DNA of 64,000 bases, from the NCBI GenBank assembly GCA_036245805.1, contig BTRK01000004.1:46440690-46504689 (forward strand), in the 5' to 3' direction. Of this stretch, positions 41,382 to 54,257 are shown piece by piece. Every line of letters starts with the position of its first letter. Position 1 is the stretch's first letter. Source of the stretch: Pristionchus mayeri (lineage: Eukaryota > Nematoda > Chromadorea > Rhabditida > Neodiplogasteridae). A program made the translations under genes and the position numbers. The notes below the pieces were generated by a model that had not been told where the DNA came from, searched no databases, and worked only from the letters and a program-made list of their open reading frames with translations.

Positions 41382-41522
41382 CTGGAACACCATGCACATC
41401 AGAGCTCTCGCATGATCTCCCGAGAATCTAATGACTTCTAGATAAATGTGTTAAAATCGTAAATCGTAAACTATATTTTCCTTCGTTTGACATATGTTAA
41501 TTCAGATATTTAAGCGACGGTT

Positions 41523-43157
41523 ATGCTATCTGATCCGATTTTTCTACTAAACGAACCAAAAGAGGAACCGTTGGACGATTTCCCTTCGATGTCCCCTGAG
41601 AATGAGGTTCCTTTTTAGGCTTTCTTCGCTAGAACTGCTACAAAATTTGTAGTCGATTCACCTAGATAAATTTTGTTTTATTAATGAGAACTCGTCCAAT
41701 CTATTGAAATTTCAATTGTATCAGATCTCGAACGAATCTGGTGCAACTTTCAAAGAGTCCAAGGAAGAGCCACCCATTCTTTTCCATCCGTATTCATTGG
41801 AAAATGAAGTACTTTTTTTTATTTTACTACCCGAAGAAATACTGTCTGAAAACATTGGAAATTTTTCATATGGTTTTCTTGATAAATATGTTTTTATTAA
41901 TTTCAGGCTGACGATAATGTCTAAAAAGAGGAAGAAATATCTGAGCATGGAGGGGTTTGCCACGTGTATTTTCCCATTCGTATACGCACAGTCAAGAGGT
42001 ACAATTTCGCTTATTATGTGACTCTCGAAATCGCAATGGTGCACAGTTTTCGAAATTAAATTGTCTCATTTTCAGTGTGACATTTCGAACTTTACGGTCA
42101 TTCGCAATGGGAACGGTCCAATTCGAAGATTGACCGATCCAAAGGTTAGGTCAACAATAATAATAGTTTTATTTGTTTAAATTATCGTTTCAAGCATTCA
42201 TATCTATGCTCACTTAAATTATATAATTTCAGACGACTCCTCAGTGCGCACTGTGCGAGGTGAGTACTTATAGTAAGGATAGTCCGAATGAAGAGGATTT
42301 TGAATCCTCTTTTCAATTTTCGTAATTTTATTTTTGCTCCTAACCGAAAATTCTATTTATATCAGAGCTACCCCAAGACCCCGTGTGGATATATTTAATC
42401 ATCTCAAGAGCCTTCACAAAACGACGCTGATCAAGGTTTGCTACATAGATATTCGATTTTTGAATCACTTCATCATCAGAGCGGAATTCACCTGATCTGT
42501 GCTTGTGGTCTCAATTACACCAGCTAAGATGACAATAGGAAGCACGACAAGAAGGTACTTTTCTTATTTTTTACTTTTTTCAGTGCTCTGGGAATGAGTT
42601 CACCCTTCAAAAACTGGAGAAGGAGGTCAGCGTTATGATTTTATTTGTTAATTGTTAATCTGTTAACTCTCGTGTTCTCATGTTGGAAAATGCAATTTAT
42701 AATGTTTGTTCACAACCTTACAATGCAAACGAACATGTGTCAAGTGACTCCGGTGACCCCTCAGTGCGTCTTATGCGAGGTGAGTTGAGTAGACATTTTT
42801 GCAAAATATACTTCTTTGATTTTACTTCTTAACTTTTGGGTGAAACACATTCGATTTTATACTAGGTGCACCCCAAGACTGCATGTGGCTATGTTGTGCA
42901 TCTCAAGAAACATCACAAAACGACGTTGAAGGCGGTTGGTTGCATAGATGCATCTTTTTATAATGCTTGACCATCAGTGCGAAATCTACCTGACCTGTGC
43001 ATGTGGCCTCAATCACACCACTCATAATGACTATAAGAAGAACGACAAGAAGGTGATTTTTCAGGACAATATAGGTCCTCATCTCCATATCACTTCTGAT
43101 AAGATCATTTAGTGTTCTGGGCTTCATTTCACTCTCCAGAAATTGGAAAATGAGTGA
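41523..43157 (+). pseudogene. Decayed paralogue of the zinc-finger gene, with tandemly repeated finger exons
   Basis: Probable start MLSDPIFLLNEPKEEPLDDF (41523-41606, donor GTTCCT), exon 41725-41808 with a second KEEP motif, then 41907 on, where TAA appears after 5 codons. The 42077-42143 exon (CDISNFTVIRNGNGPIRR) and 42233-42270 (TTPQCALCE) match 36890-36976 of the intact gene. The next exon has lost a base (GGATATATTTAATC), and the CACGLNYT exon has a TAA. A third set follows (VTPQCVLCE at ~42750, ACGYVVHLKKHH at ~42867, CACGLNHTTHNDYKK at ~42975, stop TGA 43155-43157). An intron interrupts the block that is one exon in the intact gene. Confidence 0.68.
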
Positions 43158-43508
43158 TCGGATACAGTACCCACTTAAGTAACTTGTGGATTTCGCTCTA
43201 ATTACTGTTCATCTTAAATTGTTCATTGTAATTCTTGTTGTTGTTTTCGTGACTGTGTTTTTTGTCTAAGTATAAAGAAGTTGAAGTTATTGTGAGATTG
43301 AATATGTGCGATATGTTCTGGTTCAATTCCGGATGAATTATTTTGAAAAAAATTATTACTCATTTATGTTCTACAAAGGGATGATTGTAGTTATACTGGC
43401 CGGCGAATCTATTTTTACCCGAAATAAGCTTTATTGGTGTCATACCACGCGTTCCATTATCTAAGAATCGCAACGTGTTTGTAAAACTTTATTAATTGGA
43501 TTTTCAGT
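43158..43508. other. Intergenic region
   Basis: The 3' flank resembles that of the intact zinc-finger gene (ggttcaattccggat..at 43320 against ggtttaattccggatcaac at 38829). It ends in TTTTCAG before the next ATG. Confidence 0.5.
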
Positions 43509-46500
43509 ATGTCCCTGTCTCCTTGTAAGAAGAAACTGAAGGATGATTACAACACTTTGTTCGACTCGATTTTCCCCGACACTGCACAAGTAAATAGACG
43601 AGCTGAGCAAGATGACTTGGTTCGTTTTACTGGATCGTCTGGCATATGAGTGACTATCTGAGAGAATTGAGCAATTCTACCTATATGCCGTACAGCGAAA
43701 AATAAAGTTCTGATTTTAAGATATCCCTAGGGGTAACTTTTCACGTAGAGTCCGAAAATCGACCTTAGAAAGCCGTATCTCAAACCCCTGATTTCGCGCG
43801 GCGCACCAAATTTGGGTGGTCGGTTTTTGAAACTTTTAAACGGCAGTTTCAAAACCCCATACATATTTAAATTCTCACATATTTCGACGAGATACGCATT
43901 TTTACTGTTGTAAGTAAAAGGCTAGCTTGTCTCTGAAAAAAATCATACCCATTTAAATTTTCAAATTTGACACTGAAATTTTTTCCAAAAGGCGTGTATT
44001 TTTAACTATGTTCATTGAATTCCCCATGAAAAGTTACCCCAGGAGCCAACTTTTCGATTTAATATGCGTGATGAATTGTATTTATTCTCTGCGCTGAAGA
44101 TGCAAGAATGCCGAATTTTTGAACATAAATCGATTTTTCTGAAACACCACGATGAACTACGAACGGTTCTATGTTGTTTATGACTAGTCTGCACCCGAGA
44201 AATTTAAAAATGATCTAAAACTCGAGGCTTGACAAATTTCTGAAAAATCGGTTTTCAGCACCTCGATTGGTCCCATATTTGGGCATGTCTAACTATCCAC
44301 TTTCGAAGTTAATCTAATACCTCTCAGGCTAACTGTGTAGTACATACCAACTTTAGTAGGACACATATATTTGACGTCCGCCATCCTCCACGGTTTCGGA
44401 AATATTTTTGCTTGAACTTGCTATCTCGTGGATGCAAAATTTTAATTTTAAGTGAAATACGATACGTTTTCAATGACAATCAGTCAGCTTTGTGCATTTT
44501 AGGACCTGTCTGATATCAGGAAAAGTGAAAAAGTAATTCAAAATACATATTTTACTTATATACCAAAATCGATGTTTTCGGCCACCAAAGTGATTTTTTT
44601 AATCGCCAAAGCTACCCTTCTTAAAGTCACCAGCACCCTCCAGTTCCGACACATTTTGTGCGAAATTTATCGTAGAATACGAATAACGTTTGAAATGGCC
44701 ATATTTTTAGTGACGAATAACTGAAAATATCGCTCGAAATAACAACTTCCATCGATTTTTCAAGGTTTATACCAATTGATCTTCACTATTTACTAATGAT
44801 ACACATCCAAATCGTCAACATGATTCATACGCGGTCTTGTAGAATATATATCAGTTGTTTCCATCGCGTTACAAATGCAATTTCATGTTTCAAAAATCAC
44901 GCTTTTCAACACTGAAATCATAAATTTCCATGCTGCTAACTCACCATTTCTTAATTATTACACGTGTTGGCTGCATAAATTATATATTATGGACAACCAT
45001 GAATATGAATCTGTGGCAAAGACCTCCACCAATGATTCGACGCCCCGATTTTTTATTCGACGCCCCGATTTTTGATGCTCAAATATGGAAGATCGTTTGT
45101 TTCGGAAATGCAAACAAGCCGCTCTTGAGTTAGACTGTGTGAATTCTAATGAGATTTATGTTGTGAAAAATTCTTCTTAAGGGAATGAATCATAATTCAA
45201 CGATACACGTACCAATATTCGTTTTACTAAATTTTCAAATTTTCGAGGTCGGAAAATTAAATTTTTTTTGAAAATCTCGAAATCTGATTTGTTTTCGTAA
45301 ATTTCTGATTAACCTGCGTGCGATATCATTTTTCAAACATATAACTATTTAGAATTCATACAGTGTAACTCAAAAGCGGCATGTTTGTATTTCCGAAGCA
45401 ATCGATTTTCAATATTTGAGGGTCAAAATTCGGAGAATCGAAACATTGATGGAGGTCTACGTCACCAACTCTTATTCATGGCTAAGCATGCTCTACTATT
45501 TACGTAGCTAACACGTGTAATGATCTCGAAATGATGTGTTAGCTGCTGAGAAATTTGTGATTTCAGTGGTGAAAAGCATGATTTTTGAAACATGAAAACG
45601 CATTTGTAACGCGATGGAAACTATTAATATATGTTCCATAACGCCGGATATTAATCATGATGTCGATTTGGAAGTGCAACATTAGTGAACAGTGAAGTAT
45701 AATTGGTATTAACATACAAAAATTTACAGAAGTTATCATTTCGAGCGATATTTTCAGTTCTTCGTCACTAAAAATATGGCGATTTCAAAAGTTATTCGTA
45801 TTCTATGATACATTTCGCACAAAATACGTCGGAACTGGAGGGTGCTGGTTACTTTAAGAGGGGTAGCTTTGGCGATTTATGTGCAAATGAGCGAAAATTT
45901 GAGCATTTTGAGCGATTTCACGCTTCCAGAATGAATATTTTTTACGAAAAGGGAGATTCTAATATAACTTTTCACGCTCTTTCGAATGGTCTATAAGTCG
46001 AGGTCGAAATCGAAAATTTGAAGTTATCGATTTTTGTAGGTCAAAATCGATATTTCTTCAACTCTCGAATGAATAATTATTGGTCGCTAGTGGTCATATT
46101 CTGAAAGTTTGAGCCATGGGCGATCATTTTGCCGGAGTTGTTGCCACCCAACCTGCACTCTTACAGAGGACGCGTTTTAAGTAAAAAACACTTAAATTTA
46201 GTCATTTGATTCGCTTGTTTCCTTACCGGGTTACATCTACCGGCTTAGTTTAATGAGCGTAGCGATTTAGCGACTTACCTTTTGTACATATTACTACGGC
46301 CAGACTTCAGACTAAATCCGCCCAAATTGACACTGGCCTAGCAGTGTTCTCCCGCGGGCCCAGTCTCGAAGACGGGATGTACCTTTATCTTTGCTACGGC
46401 CAGTATTTATCAGATTTAAAAAAAAATATTATTTTACTTGTTCCGATTTCAGACGCCGGATCCTTGCGATGACAACTCTGAGAAGACGGCAGACCAGGTT

Positions 46501-49500
46501 TCGTTGTCAAACTATTTGGTTTTTTCAATTTACGAAATTATTTTTGTATATAATTTGGCTATTTTTGCGCACTTTCTCGAATTCGTAGATTCTGAGCTAT
46601 TGCAAAATTATAATCCATTTATTTTTACTTCCCTTGGTGCTATTCTCGAAATGCTGCAGAACGGCGAGTCGAAGCAACAACTGCAGAAGAACATCGGCAC
46701 GCTAGCTGAAATCATTGAGAAACTCCAGGTAAAGGAGGAGGATACGGGATTGCCTAGAGTGGTATACGAAAAATAGGGAATTGGTGTAAGACATATGTCG
46801 TTATTATCATGTATTTGCCGGGTCTTAGGCATTAGGGAATGTCTAGATTGTGATCTATAGAAGATTTAGTTTCTATAGATGATTTATTTTCAGTGCCTTA
46901 AGCCTTAGGGCATGACTAGATATTGATGACTTTCAAAATTGCCAATCGTTAAGACTGTGTACTTTAAATCTATACTTTAAATCTCTATTCTCAGTTTCCC
47001 TTCCTCGGTCTGCCTAATAAGCTGCTCACTAACATTCTCTCACTGCTTCCTCCAAAAGATCGACTGAAAGCACGAGTAAGCAAGAGACTGAGTGAAATCG
47101 AAGCGGAGTCCAAATTCCAAGTGAAGGAACTTAGAATCGTCGAGGTGCGTGATTTGGCCTGCTTTGAAGAGATTTTTAAAAATAATATTGAGATTTTCTA
47201 GAATTCTTTAGAATTTTCTCTTAAAACTACTAATAAGGCATTTATATAGAAAAAAATTAAATTTTTGATAATTTGAGGTATGGTGTAGTTGCCACTACAC
47301 TTTTCAAAATTGCAATTCGATTTAAATTTCAGATTCCGCATATGTTCACGCGTCTTTCGATTCGTCAGTGAGTTTGGTTTTCTTATTTATTTTTGCAAAA
47401 TTGATGTTTATTCAGCCCTCAGGACTTCTTTTTCTCTGATCAGAATCCATATTCATACGATTGCCTTAGAAGACTTTTCTCGAATACATCGATTGAATCG
47501 CTGATTGTTACCGTAAGTTCGAGATTTTTTTTCTGACAGCACTTGGTCGGCTGAGAACAATGACCTCATGCCGCCTTAGATATACCACAGACGTCATGAC
47601 GTCCTAGTTTTCATCCGACCTAGTGCCTTTCTGAATATTCTCAATGCTAGTTTTAAGCTGGAAGCCGAGGGTAAAATTGGTGAAGGAAGTCTGCTTGACA
47701 AAGTTCGTGATCTCATCAAAGAGCAAGAACGTCGGGCATCTATTCATTCACTTCGAGGTATTGCAAATTCTTTTACAATTTTATTATTTTTTATTTTACA
47801 TTTTTTGGAATCGACAATGGTTGTCGCTATTCAATAATCGTACTAGTCTACAGGCAATTGCTCTGATTTGCTTTTCATGAATTAAAACGATCGCTCATAG
47901 TGAGGCTCGCATTGCAAATTGAAATTGAAATTGAAATTAAATCTGAATTTGAATTTGAATTGCCTTGCAGTACTCTCGTTGTTATTCGTTATTCACCAGC
48001 GGGTCACCTCGAGTGTTGCCAGGGTTGCTAACGATGTTGACTCGATGAAGGGGAGAAATAAGGCCTTGAAAGTTCTTTTCAGTTCTTCATCTACATCATG
48101 GACGACTCCTTCTTTCTCGACTTCGTTCAGTCTTGCCCCGCGGTAACTCTGCTGGGAGTGAAGCAAATCGCAGCTGACGCAATCCACGCTGTGTTCAAGG
48201 TTTCATTATTTTTGTCAGTCCGGATTTCGAAATCGCTCTGTTCAAGGCGGGCAAATCCATACATAATAATCTATACCTATACCTATACATGGAGCATAAT
48301 TCCATGTTCCATGTATCCCGATTGCGAAATATATAGGGGGCGTGCAAACAAATTTCGTCACGAGCGAAACCTACACCGCTATCACTGTAGCACCCGCTGG
48401 GTGTGGGCAACCAGATTAGTTTTGAATACTCGGAACGACAAATTGGGTTCATACGTCGTCTTAGGTGCACCTCTAAGCCGGTTTCACATGTGAAATTATG
48501 GGCTTCAAGCGGGGTTAAAATGTCGTTTCCTCATCGCCAATATAGAGCATTTTAAATATATTCTGCGTCACATTTGATCTGAAAAGGATTACACTTCTTT
48601 CTATTAAAATAAATTTTTTCCCGAGTGTACGTAATTTTTGTTAATCGTTTCTTCATTTCCCAAAACCAGATCGGCCGGTCGGTGAGAGAAAAAATGAATT
48701 AACAAATACCCGAAATACGAACCCTAAGCTGTACTATTGATGTTTCAGAGTATGATCGAAGGCACGTCAAAGTGTCGCAGATATATTATATATTTTATCT
48801 ACGCTCGGCGGCGCAACGAAAGACGAATAATTACTTATGTGTTATGATACAAGAGAGTTGACTCTCCTCACACTGAGGTCGAATACGATAGGAAGGGGGG
48901 AATGAGGGGGAAGGAGGTGCAATCGTAAAATGCGAAGATCCAATCGGCTGGTCTCATCTATCTTCGTCTGGTCTGATGGGGAGTTTTATCGAGGAGGGGG
49001 CACTCGATGTAGACCAGGTAGACTCTGCTCCGAGATCCAGCGTCAGAAGATCTCTAAATAGGGGGAGGGGGCGAGGATGAAGGGTGGAGGTATGGGGACT
49101 ATGGGAATGGGAATGGGAAGTGGTGGAGGGAAGTACTATTGGAAAATATATTTACTAAAATCAAATTGAAGAGCTCTTAATCTCTTTTTGTAAACAGGGA
49201 TGCTGGGAGATGACAATACATGGGTAGGAAGAGCGTTTAAAATCCTAGAAACTCTACGAGAAAAACAGTTGTATCGAGGTGTCGATTTGGTTTTCTCAAT
49301 ATGGATTCCAAAGTTGTTGGTCCTTTCTCTTAGGGGAGCAAACAGGAAAAAATTACTTCTATCGAGTATGGTGTCTCCATACATAATCCTACGGGCCAGG
49401 ACTAAATCATAAGTGACTCTCCTCTCAAAAAGCGCTTGAAGACCCAGGAAAGACAGACGTTGAGAATAGGATGGTAGACCAAGAGGATATGACGGAGACG

Positions 49501-52500
49501 GAAAACACCGATAGTATAGAATACGAGCGAATTTTTCTTGGATTTTCTCAATCTTCTGACTCTGTTTTTTAATATGAGGGTTCCAGAAAGGACAATTCAA
49601 TGTGAGGGAGAACATATGTTTTAAAGCATTTGATAAGGATAGAGGGGTTATTAACTGTTACTGCACGAAGCATAATATGCATGACAGAAGTGGCTTTCTG
49701 GACACGATCATCAATACTGGCAGAGCTATTAAGGGTGGGAAGTACATGTACACCTAGATCTCGTTGTTGGGAGACTTGCTCGAGGACAACGCTATTAATG
49801 AGATATTGGGGAGCGGGTGAGGAAACAATGTGAAGATGAGTGCATTTAGATTCCGAAAGAGACAATTGATTGGATACAGTCCACGAGTAGATGGCATCTA
49901 GAGCATACTGTAATTGGGAAGTGCGAGAGGCTTTAGTATTATTGGTGTAGGAAACATAAATCTTAATTCCATCCGCGTATGCTTTTACACACACATCGGG
50001 GAAGGGAGCAAGGACATGTGTTATATCCGATATATAAAGGGAGAATAGAATAGGCCCTAGTACAGATCGTTGCGGTACGCCGGAGAGGACAGGGAAGGAC
50101 TTGGATACGATAGTACCTAATCTTACGGAGAAAAGCCTATCCGTTACAAAATCAGAGATCCAATTTAGAAGGTTACCGTTGATACCATAATGCAAGCATT
50201 TAGAGAGAAGTTTAGGAAAGGGGACGGTGTCGAATGCACGAGAGAAATCAAGGTAAATAACATCAGTCTGCTCTTTACGGGAGTGGGCTAGAGTCCAGTC
50301 ATTTTCACAATCTAAAAGGTTGGTAAGAACAGATGCACCGGATCGAAAACCATGTTGGTAATTGGGAATGATATTGGAGCGGTAGAGGTAAGGGGCAAGC
50401 TTATTTTTGACAAGGCGTTCCATTGTTTTAAAGGCAGGAGATAGTATGGAGATAGGGCGATAAGAATCAGGTGACTGGGGATTCTTGTTTGGTTTGGGGA
50501 TTCGGGTAATGAGTGAGAATTTCCATAGCGATGGGACAGTGCCGGTTGCCATACTAATGTTGAAGATATCACACAAGGGGAGGGAGAGGAAATGTGCACA
50601 TTTACGAAAGACAATCTGAGGAATGTTATCATGGCCCGTAGAGCATGATGGTGAGTGCTGCTTTAAAGCCTTATACACGTCATGGGGGAAGAAAGATACA
50701 TTTGTGAGATATGAGGTAGAGGGGTAAGAGGGAATGGATGGTAATAATCCGTCATCAAGTGTGAAGTGGGAAGCAAAACGGGATGTAAGGGCATTAGCTA
50801 TGTCTAAAGTACTAGTTACGATAGTTCCAGAAGAATCAATAAGTTGTTTGGGGACAGAAGGCTTCGGCTGGGTAAGAGAACGGATGTGTCGGTAGAGATC
50901 TTTAGTGTTTTTTAGTTTTTTATGTTCGCAAAATTGGTTCCATTTTTTTAATTTGAAATAATAGATCTCTACTGCACTTTTCGTATTGAGGGCGTATTGA
51001 GAGTAAATGATACTTCGTGAACAAGGAATTACGGTGTTTAATTAGCTTTTGAATATGAGGGGGATAAGAATGGATAGTGGGCTTAGAACTGTGATACAGT
51101 ACGAAAAGATCAATGGCGTGGTGGACTACAGACACAAAGTTGGAATACATGTTTTCAGGGTCAGGTGTTTGTGAAAAAGTTGTAAACCAATCGAAAGTGA
51201 GAAGGAAAGACGAGAGTTGGTCATAGTTGGCGCGAGCGAAATCTCTGACTAATGATTGAGCGGGAGGGATGCATGTAGAATCAATAGAGAAGGATATACC
51301 AAAATGATCGGATGTAGGAAAGGAGGGAATTACAGTGGGGTTGTGTACTATGGATGGATCACTAGCCAGTAGCCAATCTATGCATCGATCTATTCTAGTG
51401 GAACTACGGATTACATGGGTGAGATCGGAAGTAGAGACGAAGGAGTGAAGTGATTGCTCCGTGGCTGGAATAGAACTGGAGATGATGTCGCTATTGAAGT
51501 CTCCTATGAATATGATTGGGTGGGGACTAGTGGAAAGAAGGTCTGAGAGACCATCAACGAGGTTTTCCGTCTGGGTCGTACTGTAGCTAGGAGGTCGGTA
51601 CACAACACAAAGACGAATGAAAGAGGACGAGGAAGTGAGCAAATCAATGGAGAGGGATTCAAGACTACTATGGATGGAACCGAGGATAGAGTAGTGAAAA
51701 TGGTCACGAAGTACAATAAGTGTACCGCCTCCACGGCCATTGGAGCGATCACGTCTAATAGCATGATATGGTAGATCAGCGATTATCAATGAGGTAGGAA
51801 TACGAGAGGTCAGCCATGATTCGGTGATAAACACAATGTCTGGTTGTTCAACCTTTAGAATAGAGTGAAAAAATGGTAGCTTATTGACTAATGATCGGGC
51901 GTTGTAATAGAGAAATCTTTGGCAGAATATCAGAGGAAGGAGTGGAGGGGGAATCGTATTGAGAAACTAAGCTGGGATAAACAGTTTGGGTCGAGGAAGG
52001 GGGAGTTATTGAAGAAAGCGAGGAGAGGATAGGGGGAGGTCTGCAGGGGGATCCTAGTTTCCCTTCATCTCCTTGCTAGCTGTCTTTGCCTTGAATGCCT
52101 GTACCTCTTCCTTCTTCATGAGAACTCCAGCGTAGATCACGCAAATGCCCTTACCTTCCTCAATCAACTTGCGCTTCTTCTCCCTCAACTCGTACTGCGT
52201 ATGCCTCTCCTTCTCTGAGAGGGAGGGGCGAATTCGCAGTGAGGAGTACTCGCGCTGGTCCGTGATCTTCTTGCTGCGAGTGAGAAGGAGCTTCTGCGAG
52301 GAGGTGCGGGGAAGGAGGATCTTGAGAGGACGGGGTCGTCCCTCCCTCTTCTCTCCCATCCGGAAGACCGTGTCCGGACGGACTTCGATTCCGGTGAGAT
52401 CGAGGAAGCGAGTGACGTGGGCGTAGTCGGCCTCGACTCTTTGACTGGGGAGGGAATGAGTCGACTCAGCCAAGTTCTCGACCACAATCGAGCGTGCCCT

Positions 52501-53288
52501 CTTCTCCGCATCCACAGGACTCTCGGAGGGTTGTAGGTGCTTCTCGAGTGTATTTGACAGCACTTAGATTCAAATGCGAACTACTGACTGGCGCTTTCCT
52601 TCTCTTCCTGTCCCGCATTGGAATACAAATTAGAAGTGGATGCTTCTACTCGAATAGAGATGATATCGAGGTATACTTATGATGGTAAAAATTACAAAAA
52701 GATCCGATATTTGTAAATTTTGTCAACTCCCTCGTCAACAAAGATCCTATTTTGCTATTTCGCATGTATCGTTGATAGCACATTTTTTCATCCAATACTA
52801 TTAAAGGCGTTCATCAAGACGAGAAACGGAAAGCAGTTCTGTTCGATATTCGATGGGGACTTGGTGATTATATTCGTCGGCTTTCAACCGGAATTGTGGT
52901 GCGACTTGCAGTTCCCTCATATGATATTATTTTTATCCTTTTTCAAATATGTTTCAGATTCGTTAGATAGCGGATGAGCCTTTCTTTATGTAGCGCACCT
53001 GAAACCTACCCGAAAATACTACGGCTTCAATTTTCTCGCCATTTTGGCTAATTTTCTGGTATGTTTCAGGTGCGCTACTTAGCTCATGAGTTTATCAGCT
53101 ATCTTGAGCACCTGAAACACATCCGAACATACCACAAATACACCGGAAATATACCGGAAAATGTAAACCCTAGGTGCGACTTGCATTTGGTGCTCAAATT
53201 GCACGAGGGTGAAGAGTCGGTGGATGCAGTGAATGGAATGACGCCACTGAGAATCCGCCCGATTCCAGAGGAAGATTGGTATCAGTAG
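43509..53288 (+). CDS. F-box protein gene (3' end uncertain), LINE in an intron
   Basis: Exons with closing phases: 43509-43589, 46453-46497, 46660-46728, 46995-47144, 47333-47367, 47416-47512, 47658-47757, 47971-48023, 48083-48199. Less sure: ~52807-52925 and 53071-53288 (TAG). The exon at 46995 encodes the F-box: FPFLGLPNKLLTNILSLLPP then KDRLKARVSKRL. F-box proteins bind SKP1 in SCF ubiquitin ligases and choose substrates through their C-terminus. Here the C-terminus has no recognised substrate domain. It includes NTSIESLIVT and CPAVTLLGVKQIAADAIHAVF, which could be a degenerate repeat-type fold. The N-terminal ~65 residues are polar and helical. Intron 1 carries a large inverted repeat, and the 48.2-52.8 kb intron carries a LINE on the minus strand. 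Confidence 0.65.
44560..45910. repeat. Large inverted repeat, ~600-base arms, in F-box intron 1
   Basis: 44570-45165 and 45345-45900 are reverse complements with ~80-90% identity by eye. Examples: GAAAATATCGCTCGAAAT against ATTTCGAGCGATATTTTC, and CACCCTCCAGTTCCGAC against GTCGGAACTGGAGGGTG. The loop is ~180 bases. No transposase frame is seen. Probably an old foldback transposon. The rest of the intron (43590-46452) holds nothing recognised. Confidence 0.75.
47539..47627. repeat. Palindromic MITE, GGCACTAGGTCGGATG family
   Basis: GCACTTGGTCGGCTGAGAAC..GATATACCACAGACGTCATGAC..TTTTCATCCGACCTAGTGCC. It is in an F-box gene intron. Confidence 0.83.
48780..48890. repeat. Dispersed repeat, inverse of 36541-36650
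   Basis: ttttatctacgctcgg..cgcaacgaaagacgaataatta..gactctcctcacactgagg. It adjoins the 3' end of the LINE. Confidence 0.6.
49136..51834 (-). pseudogene. LINE ORF2 (endonuclease + RT) with frameshifts and a changed catalytic motif
   Basis: The endonuclease (51834-50920) starts at TESWLTSR, with FIGDFNSD and TSDHFGI. The RT (to 49569) has GHDNIPQIV, YRPISIL, DFSRAFDTVPF and SGVPQRSVLGP, where the family has PQGS. The catalytic box reads YADG, not YADD, at about 50000-49989. The tail (49615-49136) has KRLRALQFDF near the stop. Three frames must be joined (changes near 50900 and 49600). Catalytically dead by the YADG change alone. Confidence 0.8.
52054..52563 (-). CDS. LINE ORF1-like protein
   Basis: 169 codons on the minus strand, upstream of the LINE ORF2. 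The segment RSIVVENLAES followed by VTRFLDLTGIEV, VFRMG, RPRPLKILLP and ...REKKRKLIEEGKG resembles the RRM-like nucleic-acid-binding domain of ORF1 proteins in nematode and insect LINEs. The N-terminus may be truncated, since it starts close to the element's 5' border. A nucleic-acid-chaperone role is inferred from the family. Confidence 0.6.
   Translation of the reverse strand: MLSNTLEKHLQPSESPVDAEKRARSIVVENLAESTHSLPSQRVEADYAHVTRFLDLTGIEVRPDTVFRMGEKREGRPRPLKILLPRTSSQKLLLTRSKKITDQREYSSLRIRPSLSEKERHTQYELREKKRKLIEEGKGICVIYAGVLMKKEEVQAFKAKTASKEMKGN
52990..53078. repeat. Small MITE supplying a splice acceptor
   Basis: GTAGCGCACCTGAAAC at the left and GTTTCAGGTGCGCTAC at the right, a perfect inverted pair. 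The right end contains TTTCAG|GTGCGC, used in the model as the acceptor and first codons of the last F-box gene exon. A looser copy of the left end (GAGCACCTGAAACACATCCG) lies inside that exon at 53105. Confidence 0.65.
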
Positions 53289-54257
53289 AATGAGAATTGA
53301 GCCATTTCGAGAATCGTCCCTAACCCTGATTTCTCTGCTAAACATCTTGTGTTTCACTGGTCGGCCACTCTCCTTTGTTTTCCCAACATTTCATGTGTAA
53401 TTTGTAAATCCCTGCGATCTCTGGTAAACATCTTGTGTTGCACGGGTTCGCCACTCTTCGATTCCTTTGTTTCTCGAGATGATTTCCTCATTTTAAATTA
53501 TACTTGCTTCTCTTCCAAACATTTCCTGATCACTAATGAAATCGTGTTCATCGCTGTAGTTTATCGATAAAGTTGTTCGGAAGAGGACTTTCACTGTCTA
53601 TTTATCAAGGTTTTACTACCTGCAACTGTATCTAAATGTGTCTTCAGAAAGGAATTCTTCTAATTCCCTTGATCTACCTCAACATTTTCCCATTCAGTCC
53701 TCATTATTGCTTTCATACATTTCTAATGAATAATTCGAATAAAAATTAAGATTAATTTAGACACGTAATACTTCGAGGATAGGTTTAAATATTTTTTCGT
53801 TTCACCTACACCGTATTGTACTCCGCATGGTCGTGGTAACAGTTTTGCTCACCGATTCAAAGTGAGAATGACCTATATTTCTCCCTTCTTCTCCCTCGCC
53901 GGACCCTTTTTCCATCCTCATCCTAGTTCCCTCCCTAATAGAGATCAGGTTCTCACCTCCTCCTGCTAGTATTTCCTGACTATTTAAGTGTGAACTATCC
54001 TCACTGTAGAACCGTTGCATATTATCGACCACTTTTCTCTGCGCTTTGCTGAGCAATCATCAGGCTCTGTCCGGTCTGCATCCTCTCTCGCCGTTTTGCT
54101 AGAAATTATGTGACATCGAGAGATTTAGACGATCGCTCATTTTGCCATTCTCCGTAAACTATTGTCTTCCCAGTTGTTCAGACTGTTTTCCCAAGGATTC
54201 TTCCTAATATTTAATTTAAATGTGAATTTTAATTAATTTTAATTTCGCATTTTCAGG
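53289..54257. other. Intergenic region
   Basis: No gene is assigned. It ends in TTTTCAG before ATG. Undetected 5' exons of the next gene may be here. Confidence 0.4.

Larger units (their letters stand above)
38918..41475 (+). mobile_element. 5'-truncated RTE-type LINE
   Basis: It begins inside the endonuclease domain and ends in a short repeated tail (aaatcgtaaatcgtaaac, 41455-41472). It lies between the zinc-finger gene and its decayed copy. Interrupted at 40134-40369. Confidence 0.75.
48891..52563 (-). mobile_element. Non-LTR retrotransposon (CR1/Jockey-like), near full length, inactive
   Basis: The minus strand has an ORF1-like frame, then APE endonuclease and RT. Ends are approximate and no target duplication was found. 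It is inserted antisense in the large F-box gene intron. Confidence 0.75.

Noticed and set aside
49200..49412. + strand frame in the LINE
   Set aside because: Complement of the LINE C-terminal coding region.
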